DNA of 64,000 bases from Clostridiaceae bacterium M8S5 (GCA_029227815.1 CP118523.1:3410001-3474000); one strand, 5' to 3'; shown: positions 15,300 to 25,165, counted from the first letter of the stretch. Translations and numbers: made by a program. Notes: generated by a model from the letters alone, not told the origin.

Positions 15300-18200
15300 A
15301 TGAAAAAATTATTGACTTATGTGATGTTGCTATCTCTTTTTGTGACATCGGTTCTTACCCCCAGTTCTGTTTTTGCAGAACCTACCAAAAGTAAACGTGT
15401 CGTAGCTTATTTCCCAAATTGGGGTACCTACGGTGCTAATCACCAGAATATGTCCGTTGGTGATATCCCTTGGAATAAAGTTACCCATATCAATCACGCA
15501 TTTTTTACCGTAGATAGAAATTATAATCTTGTATCTACTGACAATTTTGCTGATTTTGAGAAAACATTTCCTCATTCAGATGGATGGAATTCATCTAACC
15601 GTTTAGCAGGACATCTTGGGGAATACAAGTACTACAAAGAAAAATATCCAAATGTAAAACTTTTTATCTCTGTAGGAGGTTGGACACGAGGTGAAAATTT
15701 CCATTCTATGGCTAAAAATCAGACAAATCGCAAGAAGTTCATCAACAGCGTAATATCTTTCTTGAAAAAATATCCTTTTGTTGATGGTATTGATATTGAT
15801 TGGGAATATCCAGGTATAAACCGTTCTGCTGATCCATATGATCAATATGATAGAGGTTGTCCTGGCGGCCCAGAAGATAAAGAAAACTTTACTTTACTTT
15901 TAAAAGAATTACGCTCAGCTTATAACGCTAATGGATTAACTGGCAAATTGCTCACTATAGCAGCTTCTGCAAGTGAAGAGAAAATAAGCCTAACTAATCC
16001 AACAGAATATAGTAAATATCTAGATTTTATAAATGTCATGACTTATGATATGCATGGTGCTTGGGAACAAACAACTAATCATCATTCACCTATATATAAA
16101 AATCCAAATGATCCTTCTGCTTCTTTGCATTTAACTACTGAAGAATCAATGAAAATATTTACCGAAAAATACGGTATATCCTCTAATAAATTGAATGTGG
16201 GTACACCTTTCTATTCACGTGGCTGGGGAGAAGTAAATTCTTCTAACGATGGTTTATATGCTACTGCTACTGGTTATTATACTGGTTCTTGGGATATACA
16301 ATCAAATCCAAAAGCAGGTGGACAAGTTCCATATTATGAACTGAAAAAACTGGAAAATACTTCTGGATGGAAAAAATACAGAGACACATACGCTAAAGTT
16401 CCTTATTTGTATAATTCTGCAAAAAAGGTGTTTCTTAGCTACGAAGATGAAACTTCACTTACAGAACGTGGTAACTTTGTTAATAAAAACGGTTATGGTG
16501 GCTTAGTTATATGGCAACTAACAGGAGATATTAAAAATCAAGGTTTCCCTATGACATCTTTAGCATACAAACTGATGAATGGACAATCTGTACCTAATCC
16601 AACACCAGAGCCAAAACCAACACCAAAACCAGAACCAAAGCCAGAACCAAAGCCAACACCCGAGCCAACACCCGAGCCAAAGCCAACACCCGAGCCAGTA
16701 AATAGTGGTGACTATAAGCTTGTTTACAATGTTTCTAGCTCTTGGGGCACTGGTTTCACATATGATTGTACTATCACTAACACGAGCAATAAGACTCTTA
16801 CTAATCTGAATTTGAAATTTGATATTGATAGCAAACTTACTTCTTCTTGGTCTGATATGAAGTTAGTTGGTTCTTCTAGCAATACTTATACTTTTGAGCC
16901 TGCTTCATATATTAGTAAGCTTGCTCCTGGTCAATCTTTACGTTTTGGTGGTAGCGGAACTGGAGATGGTAAGGATAATAAACCTTATAATATTTCTTTT
17001 GGGGGTTCTTCTTCAACATCAAAGCCAACACCGAAGCCAGAACCAAAGCCTGAGCCTAAACCAGAACCTAAACCAGAGCCTAAACCAGAGCCTAAACCAG
17101 AGCCTAAACCAGAGCCAGTAAATAATGGTGACTATAAGCTTGTTTATAATGTTTCTAGCTCTTGGGGCACTGGTTTCACATATGATTGTACTATCACTAA
17201 CACGAGCAATAAGACTCTTACTAATCTGAATTTGAAATTTGATATTGATAGCAAACTTACTTCTTCTTGGTCTGATATGAAGTTAGTTGGTTCTTCTAGC
17301 AATACTTATACTTTTGAGCCTGCTTCATATATTAGTAAGCTTGCTCCTGGTCAATCTTTACGTTTTGGTGGTAGCGGAACTGGAGATGGTAAGGATAATA
17401 AACCTTATAATATTTCTTTTGGGGGCTCTTCAACATCAAAGCCAACACCGAAGCCAGAACCAAAGCCTGAGCCAAAGCCAGAACCAGAACCAGAACCAAA
17501 ACCAGAACCAAAGCCAGAACCAGAACCAAAGCCTGAGCCAAAGCCTGAACCTTCAAATGGTGATATGTTGCCAGCAAATGAATTTCCTAAGCATGCTTTT
17601 GCTCCATATGTAGATGTAACTTTATGGAATCCAAAATTTGATATGGCTAACATAAATGGTGTTAACAATTTTATAATGGCTTTTATTGTTACTTCTACTG
17701 ATGGTAAAAAGAATCCAACATGGGGTGGATACTCAGTGTATGATATGGAGTTTCAAAAAGAAAAAATTAATGCAATAAGAAAAAAAGGCGGAGAAGTAAT
17801 GGTATCTCTAGGAGGTGCAAACAATACTCCTCTAGCTGCTTCTATATCTACTGCCAAAGAACTAAAAGATGTTTACGCAAAAATCATTGATAGTTATAAA
17901 CTAAAATACATTGATTTTGATATTGAAGGCACTTGGGTAGCTGATTCTGCATCTATAAAGCGACGTTCAGATGCTTTAGTACTATTACAAAAAGATCCAA
18001 AATATAAAGACCTAAAAGTTTGGTATACACTACCTGTGCTTCCTACTGGACTAGATAGCAATGGTCTTAATGTAATGCAAGACGCTATTAATAAAGGTGT
18101 GAAATTAGCAGGCGTTAATATCATGGCTATGGAGTACGGTGATTATCATTTACCTAATAAGCCTGCTAAATCTGGAGATTTAGGAAGACTTGGAATTGAA

Positions 18201-18524
18201 GCTATGAATAACTTATTTAAACAACTAAAGAGTTCTTACGCTTCAAATAATATATCTAAATCAGATACAGAACTTTGGTCAATGGTAGGTATTACCCCTA
18301 TGCTTGGTCAAAACTTTAATAAAAGCGAAGTATTTACAAAAAATGATGCTCAAATACTAATGAATTTTGCTAAGAAAAAAGGTATTGGATTACTATCTAT
18401 GTGGTCACTTGAAAGAGATCAACCTGGACAAAAAGGAGTTGCCACATTTAACCATAGTGGACTTAGCGAACCTGATTTGACTTTTACTAATCTATTTGAG
18501 GATTTTGAGTCAATTAATAAATAA
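15300..18524 (+). CDS. secreted chitinase with two GH18 domains and two binding modules
   Basis: This 1074-residue protein has a signal peptide (KKLLTYVMLLSLFVTSVL, cleavage near VFA), a GH18 domain (about 30-435, motif DGIDIDWEYP with catalytic Glu168), a Pro-Glu-Lys linker, a roughly 100-residue carbohydrate-binding-like module (about 465-570, SSWGTGFTYDCTITNTSNKT), a second linker, an almost identical second module (about 605-710), a third linker, and a second GH18-type domain (motif YIDFDIEG, Glu876). It should hydrolyse chitin outside the cell. ATG 15300 follows AAGGAG and starts a normal signal peptide, while an upstream in-frame ATG at 15225 lacks both. The modules resemble CBM2-like folds; that family call is tentative. 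Confidence 0.92.
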   Translation: MKKLLTYVMLLSLFVTSVLTPSSVFAEPTKSKRVVAYFPNWGTYGANHQNMSVGDIPWNKVTHINHAFFTVDRNYNLVSTDNFADFEKTFPHSDGWNSSNRLAGHLGEYKYYKEKYPNVKLFISVGGWTRGENFHSMAKNQTNRKKFINSVISFLKKYPFVDGIDIDWEYPGINRSADPYDQYDRGCPGGPEDKENFTLLLKELRSAYNANGLTGKLLTIAASASEEKISLTNPTEYSKYLDFINVMTYDMHGAWEQTTNHHSPIYKNPNDPSASLHLTTEESMKIFTEKYGISSNKLNVGTPFYSRGWGEVNSSNDGLYATATGYYTGSWDIQSNPKAGGQVPYYELKKLENTSGWKKYRDTYAKVPYLYNSAKKVFLSYEDETSLTERGNFVNKNGYGGLVIWQLTGDIKNQGFPMTSLAYKLMNGQSVPNPTPEPKPTPKPEPKPEPKPTPEPTPEPKPTPEPVNSGDYKLVYNVSSSWGTGFTYDCTITNTSNKTLTNLNLKFDIDSKLTSSWSDMKLVGSSSNTYTFEPASYISKLAPGQSLRFGGSGTGDGKDNKPYNISFGGSSSTSKPTPKPEPKPEPKPEPKPEPKPEPKPEPKPEPVNNGDYKLVYNVSSSWGTGFTYDCTITNTSNKTLTNLNLKFDIDSKLTSSWSDMKLVGSSSNTYTFEPASYISKLAPGQSLRFGGSGTGDGKDNKPYNISFGGSSTSKPTPKPEPKPEPKPEPEPEPKPEPKPEPEPKPEPKPEPSNGDMLPANEFPKHAFAPYVDVTLWNPKFDMANINGVNNFIMAFIVTSTDGKKNPTWGGYSVYDMEFQKEKINAIRKKGGEVMVSLGGANNTPLAASISTAKELKDVYAKIIDSYKLKYIDFDIEGTWVADSASIKRRSDALVLLQKDPKYKDLKVWYTLPVLPTGLDSNGLNVMQDAINKGVKLAGVNIMAMEYGDYHLPNKPAKSGDLGRLGIEAMNNLFKQLKSSYASNNISKSDTELWSMVGITPMLGQNFNKSEVFTKNDAQILMNFAKKKGIGLLSMWSLERDQPGQKGVATFNHSGLSEPDLTFTNLFEDFESINK
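16692..17441 (+). repeat. near-identical tandem duplication of binding-module DNA
   Basis: Bases 16692-17024 recur 420 bases downstream (17112-17441) with only about three substitutions and one 3-base deletion, linkers included. Third-codon positions are conserved too, so the copy is recent or kept uniform by gene conversion. Confidence 0.9.
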
Positions 18525-18531
18525 TATTTTT

Positions 18532-18559
18532 AAAGGGACTGTATGTTACAGTCCCTTTT
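18532..18559 (+). terminator. chitinase terminator, copy 1
   Basis: AAAGGGACTGTA and TACAGTCCCTTTT form a strong stem eight bases after the chitinase stop. Near-identical hairpins recur at 18710 and 18887. Confidence 0.85.
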
Positions 18560-18709
18560 AGATTGATGACAAAGTCATCAAGATAACAGACTTTAGTAAG
18601 AGTTCAATTTCAAGGCGTGTCAAAATTGAGTAGCAGAGCTTACTTAGAGGTAAGTGAGCAACGGAAATTTTAACTACAACGTAGAAATTGGGCTTTTGTC
18701 TACAGTCTG
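18560..18709 (+). repeat. interspersed 3'-UTR repeat, copy B
   Basis: Second plus-strand copy of the element, sense to the chitinase gene, with palindrome GATGACAAAGTCATC (18565-18579) and outer arms CAGACT / AGTCTG. It is flanked on both sides by the chitinase terminator hairpin. Confidence 0.88.
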
Positions 18710-18737
18710 AAGGGACTGTATGTTTCAGTCCCTTTTA
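18710..18737 (+). terminator. chitinase terminator, copy 2
   Basis: AAGGGACTGTATGTTTCAGTCCCTTTT repeats the first terminator with one changed loop-side base, between repeat copies B and C. Confidence 0.8.
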
Positions 18738-18886
18738 AATTGATGACAAAGTCATCAAGATAACAGACTTTAGTAAGAGTTCAATTTCAAGGCGTGTCAA
18801 AATTGAGTAGCAGAGCTTACTTAGAGGTAAGTGAGCAACGGAAATTTTAACTACAACGTAGAAATTGGGCTTTTGTCTACAGTCTG
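18737..18886 (+). repeat. interspersed 3'-UTR repeat, copy C
   Basis: This copy is identical to copy B over nearly its whole length and lies 177 bases downstream, including the following terminator. B and C therefore form a tandem duplication of element plus terminator. Confidence 0.88.
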
Positions 18887-18913
18887 AAGGGACTGTATGT
18901 TTCAGTCCCTTTA
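18887..18913 (+). terminator. chitinase terminator, copy 3
   Basis: Third copy of the AAGGGACTG/CAGTCCCTTT hairpin. The following stretch 18914-19351 is AT-rich, has no gene I can support, and should contain the protease promoter. Confidence 0.8.
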
Positions 18914-19351
18914 TATTTATATATATAACACATGATTTAATTCAGTAACCAATAATGCTAATTATACGTTCTACATAATTAATGTAATTATTGCTAGGTA
19001 CATCATTTCTTTTGCTTTTCTTAATTTAATATCATCTATAAATCGCAATATGTCAAGCCTTTCAGCTGATTTCCTACATTTTCCTTCCATGTAATATATA
19101 TATCGTTGAAATGACATCTACTGTAGTGGTATATTTAATCATAGTACACTTTTAATACTTTTCCACTATGTTTAGATACTGCGTTACTTTGCTTATGTTC
19201 TTTTATTTATGGCAAAAATTTTTGAGCAACAAACTACCCCTATGAGTTTTGAGTTAACTTATCCATCAATTAATATAAGGGGCTATGTTTTAACAGTATA
19301 GTAATGCTTTATAAACAGTGGTTTCTAACACTACAACGGAGGGATGTCTTT

Positions 19352-22300
19352 ATGAAAAAATTTTTAACTATTTTTGCTATTTTAACTCTTGTTATCTCAA
19401 GCTTTACAGTATCTTTTGCTACTGATGGTACTGTTGATATTGACTGGACAAGTGGAGAACAGCCAAATTTGGATACTTCACAATTTAATTTAAACTCAGA
19501 AGTATTTGAAAAAAGCAATTTAAAATTAAGTGATGAGGAAAACGTTAGACTTATTGTTGAATTGACGGAAAAACCTGTTATCACTCATGCTACAGAAGCT
19601 CATAAAAAAGTAAATGAACTTCCTAAAAGAACTCTCAAATCAATTACTCAAAAGATAATTACTCAGCAAAGAGTTATAAAAAATCTTTTGGCTAGTAAGA
19701 ACTACAACATAAAATATCACAAGGATTTTAAAAATGTTTTTAATGGCTTTAGTTGTACAACAAAAGCAAAGGAAGTTAAAAACCTAAAAAAAATTCCTGG
19801 TATAAAAAACGTGTACGTAGCTATGGAATATACTCGTCCGATACCTAAAATGCATGAAAGTGTTACTACTGTTGGAGCTAGAACACTATGGTCAAAATTA
19901 GGCTATACTGGGGAAGGTAAGGTTGTTGCTATTATAGATACTGGTATAGATCCTTCGCATCATGATATGGCTTTATCTAATCCTAATAATGAAAAAATTA
20001 ATCAACAAACTGTTAATAACTTAGATTTACCTGGTACATGGAGATCTGATAAAGTCCCTTACGGTTATAATTATTATGATAAAAACCAAGAAATACTTGA
20101 TTTAGGTAAAGATGCTAGCAGACATGGTATGCATGTGGCTGGTATTGTTGGTGCTAATGGTAATGAATCTAATGGTGGAATTAAGGGCGTTGCTCCAGAG
20201 TCTCAATTACTTGCTATGAAAGTATTTGGTAACACTGGCAGCGGCACAACTAGTAGCGATGTTTATATAAAAGCAATAGATGATTCTATTTTATTAGGAG
20301 CCGATGTAATAAATATGAGTCTTGGCTCACCTGCTGGTTATGTTTCAACTGACTTTCCAGCTCAATTAGCAATAAAAAAAGCTGTTGATAATGGTATAGT
20401 AGTAGCTGTTTCTGGTGGAAATTCTCATAGATTCGGTAATGGTTTTAAGCTACCTACTACTGACAATCCAGATACTGGTCTTGTTGGAGCACCTGGTACT
20501 ACTCTTGAATCATTCCAAATATCTTCTGTCAATAACACCACTTATCTTTATGAAAACAATTTTAGTTTTGCTCCATTAAACAACAACGTATTAGGTTATA
20601 GTGCAGATAATTGGAAAGAATTATTAACTAGTTCAGATAGTTTGGAACTAACCTCAATAGGTGGAACAAAACTTGGTAAACTTACTGATTATGATGGCAT
20701 AGATGTCACTGGTAAAGTAGTCTTGGTTAAGAGAGGCGAACACCCTTTTAGGGATAAAACTCTATGGGCTAAAGAAAAAGGTGCAAAAGCTATAATAGTT
20801 TATGATCATGGACAATCTACCTTTTATAAAAACCAAGGCAATTGGGACATACCATTTGCGTTAATATCTAAAGAAGATGGTGAGGCTCTTGAATCATTAT
20901 TAGAAAATGGCTCTGTTAATTTTAGTGCCTCATTAGAAAAAAAATATATAAATCCTATATCTGGTTTATTGTCACCATTTAGTTCTTTTGGTCTTGCTCC
21001 AAATTTAGTGTTTAAACCTGAAATATCAGCTCCTGGCGGTATGATTCTTTCTACTGACCAAAACAATGGATATCAGTTAATGAGTGGGACTTCTATGTCT
21101 TCTCCATGTGTTGCAGGAGGTAGTGCATTGATATTACAATATATTGATGACAAGTTTCCAAATCTAACTGGAGAATCTAAAGTACTAATGGTTAAAAATC
21201 TTATGATGAGTACAGCAAATCCGATATTGGAGAATGTAGGAAATGGTGTTAATGAATTTACTTCTCCTAGAGGACAAGGTGCTGGTGTAATGGATTTGGT
21301 TAAAGCAACTTCTGCTAAAGCTATAGTAGTTGATAGTCGTACTAATCAATCTAAAGTTGCACTAAAAGAAATAAGCAACTCAACTGATTTTGTAGTTACT
21401 GTTAAAAACCTTACTTCTGAAAATCTTAATTATACAGTCGAAGGTTCTGTAGCTACAGACTTAGCAGAAAACGGCAATATACTAGCTAAACCTCAACCTA
21501 TAGTTAATTCAAGCGGAAAAACTCCTATTAAGTTTTCTTCTACCAACATCACTGTACCTGCAAATAGTTCTACTGATGTAAAAGTTACTCTTGATTTGAA
21601 TGGTGCAAAAGGACTGATAAATAATAAATCTCTTAGTCAAATATTTAAAAATGGATGTTTTGTTGAAGGATTTATTACTTTTAGGGAGAATTCAGATGTA
21701 AATACTAAATCTGATTTATTGATTCCATATTGTGGATTCTACGGTAGTTGGGATTCTGCTCCTATATTAGATGGAACTAAATATGACAAGAGTTCTTTTT
21801 ATGGTAATTCAGGTTTTATAGATGGTGCTAGCCAACAATATCTTGGACAAAACTTTGATAAAACTTTTGATGCTAATAAAATAGCATTTTCTCCTAACGG
21901 AAACAATACATGTGATACTATTGTTCCTGTATTATCATTCTATAGAAATGCTAGAAAGATTGATATAGATATCTTAGATGCTAATAATAATAAAATACTT
22001 GATCTTGTTGATGATGAGTATTTGAGTAAAAGCTTTGGAGACGGTAAAGAAGAAAATACTATATATTATAATCCAGATTGGAAATGGGATGGTAAGGTCA
22101 ATGACTCTGTATTACCTGATGGTCAATACTATATGCGTATAAATACAATTATTGATTATCCTAATTCTAGATGGAACTCTAACATTTACCCTATATATAT
22201 TGATACAACTAAACCTACAATAACTGATCTAAAATACAATGAAAAAACTTCTATCTTGTCAGCCTCTGCTATAGACAAGGGAAGTTCTGTTCATTCATAT

Positions 22301-22456
22301 GTATTAGTAGAAAACGGTAAAAAAATTGCAACTTCAGGTGATGGTAAATTTGATATGAGCAAACTTGGTACTGGTAATCATAAGTTATTTTTGGCAGTAT
22401 TAGACTACGCACAAAATATAGCATCTACACGTTACTTCACTATACCTGTTCAATAA
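19352..22456 (+). CDS. secreted subtilisin-like protease, lactocepin-type
   Basis: This 1034-residue S8 serine protease has a signal peptide (MKKFLTIFAILTLVISSF), an I9-type propeptide (LIVELTEKPVITHA), and a catalytic domain with Asp196 (IIDTGID), His258 (SRHGMHVAGI) and Ser581 (GTSMSSPCVAGG). A PA domain (VVLVKRGEHPFRDKTLWAKE) is inserted between His and Ser, as in lactocepins and C5a peptidases, and beta-sandwich domains follow. No LPxTG or S-layer anchor is visible, so it is probably released. ATG 19352 is preceded by GGAGGG and begins the signal peptide. Likely role is extracellular protein degradation that feeds peptide uptake. Confidence 0.93.
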   Translation: MKKFLTIFAILTLVISSFTVSFATDGTVDIDWTSGEQPNLDTSQFNLNSEVFEKSNLKLSDEENVRLIVELTEKPVITHATEAHKKVNELPKRTLKSITQKIITQQRVIKNLLASKNYNIKYHKDFKNVFNGFSCTTKAKEVKNLKKIPGIKNVYVAMEYTRPIPKMHESVTTVGARTLWSKLGYTGEGKVVAIIDTGIDPSHHDMALSNPNNEKINQQTVNNLDLPGTWRSDKVPYGYNYYDKNQEILDLGKDASRHGMHVAGIVGANGNESNGGIKGVAPESQLLAMKVFGNTGSGTTSSDVYIKAIDDSILLGADVINMSLGSPAGYVSTDFPAQLAIKKAVDNGIVVAVSGGNSHRFGNGFKLPTTDNPDTGLVGAPGTTLESFQISSVNNTTYLYENNFSFAPLNNNVLGYSADNWKELLTSSDSLELTSIGGTKLGKLTDYDGIDVTGKVVLVKRGEHPFRDKTLWAKEKGAKAIIVYDHGQSTFYKNQGNWDIPFALISKEDGEALESLLENGSVNFSASLEKKYINPISGLLSPFSSFGLAPNLVFKPEISAPGGMILSTDQNNGYQLMSGTSMSSPCVAGGSALILQYIDDKFPNLTGESKVLMVKNLMMSTANPILENVGNGVNEFTSPRGQGAGVMDLVKATSAKAIVVDSRTNQSKVALKEISNSTDFVVTVKNLTSENLNYTVEGSVATDLAENGNILAKPQPIVNSSGKTPIKFSSTNITVPANSSTDVKVTLDLNGAKGLINNKSLSQIFKNGCFVEGFITFRENSDVNTKSDLLIPYCGFYGSWDSAPILDGTKYDKSSFYGNSGFIDGASQQYLGQNFDKTFDANKIAFSPNGNNTCDTIVPVLSFYRNARKIDIDILDANNNKILDLVDDEYLSKSFGDGKEENTIYYNPDWKWDGKVNDSVLPDGQYYMRINTIIDYPNSRWNSNIYPIYIDTTKPTITDLKYNEKTSILSASAIDKGSSVHSYVLVENGKKIATSGDGKFDMSKLGTGNHKLFLAVLDYAQNIASTRYFTIPVQ

Positions 22457-22497
22457 TATCATGTTTTTTATATAATACTTTCTAAAATAAAATATTG

Positions 22498-22540
22498 AGA
22501 ATGACCATTATTTTCTTGTAAAATTAATGGTCATTTTTTA
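22498..22540. terminator. bidirectional terminator between convergent genes
   Basis: ATGACCATTA (22501-22510) pairs with TAATGGTCAT (22525-22534) with T/A runs on both sides, between the protease gene and the convergent M28 gene. Confidence 0.8.
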
Positions 22541-24448
22541 CTTCATGAGACTTCTAATAAACTCATCAAAAACTTTCTCTATATTATATTCCTCTATAAA
22601 TTTCTCTATATCTTTATTACTTTTTTCTTCTATAACACAACCTTGAATAGTCAATATATACTTAGCTTTTTCATCTTCTTTCGTATAAATTAAGTTATCC
22701 ATTAAGTCACTTTCATCTCTTATTAACTTATATAATGTGTTATCATTGATATTTATGGTATCTTTATTGTTACCATATGTGTTTATTTCTTCAGATAGTT
22801 GCATTTCCAATGAGCTATCTTTTAAATACATATGCATATTAACATATATCCTTGGTTCATCATCACAACCATATGTTAGATATAAGCCTACTACATCATT
22901 GATAATATTATCACGTCTATATACCTTATCCATCTGATATTCTTCAGGTTTTGGACTGTTATAATACACACTCCTACTGGCATTTACCCCACAATCACTG
23001 AGTGCTTTGTTTTCTATCACTTGAGGAATAAATGTAAATTTATCATCAAAGTGTGTATTAATATCATTTAGCGTTCCATTTGTGTTTAATTTAGCTATAT
23101 AAAATGGTCTATCGTTATTATTTATGAATTTATATTCTCCAAATTTTAGTTTTTCTAGTTCTATATCTATTTCTCTATCATTGTCAAACTGAGTTTGAGT
23201 CTTAACTATTTTACTTTTATCCTTTTGACTGAATTGCTTTAGAAATTCACATATATTATAAGATATAGTCTTCATCCAATCGCTATCTACTTGATCTAGT
23301 GTATCTTTAGTTTTATGTATTATATCAAAATTAAACCCAGTACTTATAAGAATCGAATCTCCAAATGATATATGGTCACTTATACCATAGTTGCTTATAT
23401 ACTTTGATTTAATATTATTATGGTCCAAAACATCTACCATCTCTCTACACATCTGTTCTACTTCTTTTGTGCCTATATAATCTATTATTATCTCATCTGT
23501 GCCTTTCTCCCCCACACAATCTAAATTTATATCAATCACATTGCTATATTTTTCGCTTAAAGCTTTTGATATTTTATAGCTCCCTTTTAGATTAGTCTCT
23601 TCTCCATTTACAGCACAAAATATCAAATCTCTACTCGGGATTTTCCCATTTTTGTAATACTCACTTAATTTACTAGCAATATCTAGCATCACTGCCACTC
23701 CTGAACAATTGTCTAAAGCCCCTCTATATATCGAATCTCCGATACTTCCTGCATGATCCAAATGGGCTGTTATGATTATAGCTTTACCTCTATCCTTACC
23801 TGGCAAAATTCCCACTACATTATTAACTGTTTCCTTATTTTGTTTATAGACCATAGACATCTTCAAATGTTGTCCTACACACTTTTTTAGTGATTCATAT
23901 GTACCTTTATTTATGCTGAATACATTTTTATTTCCAATTTTCATAGTACTGGGAGCTGCTCTTTGTAAATCCTCTTTTAGAACTAACACTCCTTTGACAT
24001 GCTCATTATCTAAATACTCATTTGCGTTATTTGAAGTCAATATTATACAATCAACACCTTCATCATTTTTATATATTGGCAACATTATATTTTCATTTTT
24101 TATTTTTGCTTCTACGAAATTTTTTCCATATATAAACTTCTTTCCATTTTCTAGCTCTAAACATACTTTACTTTCATCTATTGTGACTGTTTTTTGTTCA
24201 TATGGAACATAGTGTCTCTCATCAAAAGTATCTAATCCAAACTCTTTAAATTTATCTGCAATATATTCTTCTGCTAATTTGTTTCCCTTTGTTCCAACAA
24301 GTCTGCCATCACATTTATTTGATGCTAAATACTCTAATGCATCTTCTATGACAATATCTTTATTACCACGATAAGTCTCCAAGCTACACGCCATTAAACA
24401 AAATATACTGAGTACTATAAAAAATATTAGCTTATTTACTCGCTTCAT
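22538..24448 (-). CDS. M28-family metallopeptidase lipoprotein
   Basis: This 636-residue protein has a lipobox (FCLMAC) that anchors it to the outer face of the membrane. The peptidase domain shows the M28 zinc-ligand order HLDHAGS, GALDNCSGVAVMLDIA, NGEETNLKGS, DLDCVGEKG-like region and a late His (ISDHISF), with a PA-like insertion before it. It should be an aminopeptidase. The C-terminal 230 residues (from about 410) form an extra domain with no motif I recognise. AAAGGAG precedes ATG. Confidence 0.85.
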   Translation of the reverse strand: MKRVNKLIFFIVLSIFCLMACSLETYRGNKDIVIEDALEYLASNKCDGRLVGTKGNKLAEEYIADKFKEFGLDTFDERHYVPYEQKTVTIDESKVCLELENGKKFIYGKNFVEAKIKNENIMLPIYKNDEGVDCIILTSNNANEYLDNEHVKGVLVLKEDLQRAAPSTMKIGNKNVFSINKGTYESLKKCVGQHLKMSMVYKQNKETVNNVVGILPGKDRGKAIIITAHLDHAGSIGDSIYRGALDNCSGVAVMLDIASKLSEYYKNGKIPSRDLIFCAVNGEETNLKGSYKISKALSEKYSNVIDINLDCVGEKGTDEIIIDYIGTKEVEQMCREMVDVLDHNNIKSKYISNYGISDHISFGDSILISTGFNFDIIHKTKDTLDQVDSDWMKTISYNICEFLKQFSQKDKSKIVKTQTQFDNDREIDIELEKLKFGEYKFINNNDRPFYIAKLNTNGTLNDINTHFDDKFTFIPQVIENKALSDCGVNASRSVYYNSPKPEEYQMDKVYRRDNIINDVVGLYLTYGCDDEPRIYVNMHMYLKDSSLEMQLSEEINTYGNNKDTININDNTLYKLIRDESDLMDNLIYTKEDEKAKYILTIQGCVIEEKSNKDIEKFIEEYNIEKVFDEFIRSLMK

Positions 24449-24468
24449 TATATTTTCTCCTTTATAAA

Positions 24469-24492
24469 GAGGCTGCCTTAAATGACAGCCTA
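24469..24492 (-). terminator. hairpin after small secreted Cys protein gene
   Basis: AGGCTGTCATTTAAGGCAGCCT on the minus strand forms a 7-8 bp stem between the small Cys protein gene and the M28 gene. Its T-run is poor (CTTTAT), so it may be an attenuator rather than a full stop. Confidence 0.5.
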
Positions 24493-24497
24493 CCTAG

Positions 24498-24842
24498 TTA
24501 ATGTTTTATTGAATGTTTAGTTTTTGTTTGAGTATAGTGTTTCACATAAGTACCCCCACATTTTGAACACTTGTACGTTATTGCGCCATTTCTTTCATAA
24601 ACTGTAATTATGCAACCTTTATATGATTCACATAAATGGGTACTAACAGCTTTCCAATCTCCTATTGTCTTGTCTATAACATGCATAGTAGTCTCACAAT
24701 CAGGACAAGGCAATCCACATATAATTACAATGTGTTCATTATTTTTTTGAATCAAGCATGTATCCATAGCTACAGATAAATTTGCTGTGCAAAGTAAAAC
24801 TATAAGTGTAATAATAAAAAGTCTAAATTTTCTAGATTTCAT
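24498..24842 (-). CDS. small secreted Cys-rich protein, zinc-ribbon-like
   Basis: This 114-residue protein has a signal peptide (RLFIITLIVLLCTANLSVA) and four Cys in CxxC pairs: CGLPCPDC and YKCSKCGGTY, plus Cys at HLCESYKGC. The pairs resemble a zinc ribbon, but in an exported protein they may form disulfides instead. I recognise no named family. AAGGAGG precedes ATG; it lies upstream of the M28 gene on the same strand. Confidence 0.65.
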   Translation of the reverse strand: MKSRKFRLFIITLIVLLCTANLSVAMDTCLIQKNNEHIVIICGLPCPDCETTMHVIDKTIGDWKAVSTHLCESYKGCIITVYERNGAITYKCSKCGGTYVKHYTQTKTKHSIKH

Positions 24843-24964
24843 ATTTTACCTCCTTATCTTATTAATTTAAAAATATATCACATATATAATATTTTGTGAA
24901 TACTTTCAATTTTACAAATTTTCGTCATTTTATATAGCGTCATTAACCAATTTTATCAAACAAA

Positions 24965-24990
24965 AAAGCCATGCTTATACAGCATGACTC
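24965..24990 (-). terminator. terminator of B3/B4 gene, distal copy
   Basis: GTCATGCTGTATAAGCATGGC on the minus strand with TTTTTT following. It matches the proximal copy at 25140-25165 except for one loop base. Confidence 0.75.
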
Positions 24991-25133
24991 AGACTGTAGA
25001 CAAAAGCCCAATTTCTGCGTTGTTGTTAAAATTTCCGTTGCTCACTTACCTCTAAGTAAGCTCTGCTACTCAATTTTAACACGCCTTGAAATTGAACTCT
25101 TACTACAGTCTGCTATTTAGATGACTTTGTCAT
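24990..25133 (-). repeat. interspersed 3'-UTR repeat, copy E
   Basis: Fifth copy of the element, sense to the B3/B4 gene, with outer arms CAGACT / AGTCTG and the palindrome at 25120-25133. Like copies A-C it is bracketed by two near-identical terminator hairpins. Confidence 0.88.
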
Positions 25134-25139
25134 AAACCT

Positions 25140-25165
25140 AAGCCATGCGTATACAGCATGACTTA
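25140..25165 (-). terminator. terminator of B3/B4 gene, proximal copy
   Basis: GTCATGCTGTATACGCATGGC on the minus strand is the gene-proximal partner of the hairpin at 24965-24990. It lies about 30 bases after the B3/B4 stop. Confidence 0.7.

Noticed and set aside
16600..17560. Linker ORFs in other frames of the chitinase gene rich in Gln/Asn/Ser or Gly/Ser
   Set aside because: They are out-of-frame readings of Pro-Glu-Lys linker repeats without start signals.
2598..25133. Repeat copies as insertion sequences
   Set aside because: They are about 145 bp, without a transposase ORF or a short defined target duplication; at most MITE-like.
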